From assembly GCF_028288465.1 (NCBI RefSeq), contig NZ_JAQBNR010000005.1, positions 62,001 to 126,000 of the forward strand: a DNA stretch of 64,000 nucleotides, in the 5' to 3' direction. A program made the translations under genes and the position numbers. Each line of letters starts with the position of its first letter. The stretch's first letter is position 1. Under the pieces are notes generated by a model. The model made no database searches. It was not told where the DNA came from and worked only from the letters and a program-made list of their open reading frames with translations. The stretch is from Ferruginibacter sp. GTDB lineage: Bacteria; Bacteroidota; Bacteroidia; Chitinophagales; Chitinophagaceae. Below, one piece after another: positions 63,538-64,000 of the stretch.

Positions 63538-63885
63538 CTAGATTATGGAGCTTAAAATGCCAGGATAATAACAATCATTGTGGAATTGCAGCAAGCATTC
63601 TGCCATTTTGATTTTACAAGCGTTTAACTGAAAATCCTTTTGCCAGTAATTTAAATCTTTTCTAACAACATACTCGTCAATACATTTCTTTTCATCATTT
63701 GTTAGAGCCGTGAATTTATCTACCTCATTTGGCAAAGGATATTTATAATGTGCCTGATTAATAAGATTAACTATCTCATCAATTTTTTTAGGTAAAATAT
63801 CTGAGAAAAATTTCGAATTGTTTTCAAAATTTAGCTTTTAAAAGTTGGTGTTTAATGCGATAATCGCCTGTTGTACGGATTGCAT
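63538..63885 (-). pseudogene. Hypothetical reading frame with one internal stop
   Basis: An ATG at 63885 reads MQSVQQAIIALNTNF, then a TAA at 63838-63840, and then continues in the same frame for about 100 codons (KLNFENNSKFFSDILPKKID ... CLLQFHNDCYYPGILSSII) to 63538. The downstream part lacks its own ATG near its start. Either the gene has a nonsense mutation or it starts at a non-ATG codon (for example TTG at 63735). I do not recognise the family; the acidic, aromatic-rich composition resembles small immunity-like proteins but this is weak. Confidence 0.4.
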
Positions 63886-63970
63886 GGCTGATAATTTATT
63901 TTCAAAATTCCAGCATTTTATTTACTTGAAAAAATTAAAAAACGTTTTTAAAAGCGCAATATGTCTATAC

Positions 63971-64000
63971 TTATTGGTCAGAAACTATTTCTTCAAATAA
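63971..64000 (-). CDS. Possible 3' end of a gene entering from the right
   Basis: On the minus strand the last bases read LFEEIVSDQ and a stop. Nine codons are too few to judge; it may be the tail of a gene outside the window. Confidence 0.2.
   Translation of the reverse strand, partial: LFEEIVSDQ

Overview
The window looks like chromosome of a member of the Bacteroidota, probably family Chitinophagaceae. The evidence is: many short secreted proteins with Sec or lipoprotein signals, two proteins with type IX secretion (T9SS) C-terminal sorting domains, -7 promoter boxes of the TAnnTTTG type (for example upstream of dnaN, the S46 peptidase and the GH92 gene), and families typical of the phylum (S46 dipeptidyl peptidase, GH92, TIGR03118, DUF6370, DUF7948/GEVED). 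No rRNA, tRNA, CRISPR array, insertion sequence or integrase was seen. The assignment rests on gene content only.

Layout. 1-4.3 kb: housekeeping genes (an rhlE-type RNA helicase cut by the window edge, a prohibitin/SPFH protein, dnaN, recX). 4.6-5.8 kb: a TIGR03118 lipoprotein. 5.9-13.3 kb: a minus-strand gene set reading, in transcription order, ethanolamine-type APC permease, glutamine-synthetase-like ligase, iron-containing alcohol dehydrogenase, class I gamma-glutamyl amidase, a DUF2167 membrane protein and an aldehyde dehydrogenase. Together these fit a gamma-glutamylation route that turns ethanolamine (or a similar amino alcohol) into glycine plus glutamate without the cobalamin ammonia lyase. 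A GH3-type acyl-amido synthetase sits just upstream. 15.2-19.5 kb: S46 peptidase, dienelactone hydrolase, free-methionine-R-sulfoxide reductase and a 3-methyladenine DNA glycosylase. 19.7-29.5 kb: two large paralogous secreted proteins built from phage-tail-fibre-like repeats, only one of which keeps the S74 chaperone domain, plus a T9SS cargo protein.

30-39.4 kb: M20 amidohydrolase, lipoprotein, M1 peptidase, a decayed DinB-family pseudogene, a GH92 mannosidase, an orphan gp19-type contractile-tail tube protein and an esterase lipoprotein. 39.5-44.3 kb: a plus-strand run of three genes for D-amino-acid or peptidoglycan-peptide metabolism: a fusion of an SxxK serine hydrolase with an N-acyl-D-amino-acid deacylase, then dgcN (DUF1611) and dgcA (enolase-superfamily racemase/epimerase) separated by 2 bp. 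44.4-50.0 kb: sugar-type genes (two Gfo/Idh/MocA oxidoreductases, a NupG-type permease, an esterase/SMP-30 fusion). 50.2-57 kb: small secreted proteins, a 1,100-residue GEVED/T9SS surface protein, a WG-repeat protein and a nucleoside hydrolase. 57-60.1 kb: DUF779 gene and aldehyde dehydrogenase, with a divergent AraC-type regulator. 60.2-63.5 kb: a three-domain secreted protein (PI-PLC/GDPD-like, beta-propeller, phosphoesterase). The last 500 bp hold a hypothetical reading frame interrupted by a stop.

The two best candidates for a poorly described system are the putative gamma-glutamyl ethanolamine route (5.9-13.3 kb) and the D-amino-acid cluster with the fused hydrolase (39.5-44.3 kb). All functional calls come from reading motifs; no database search was possible.
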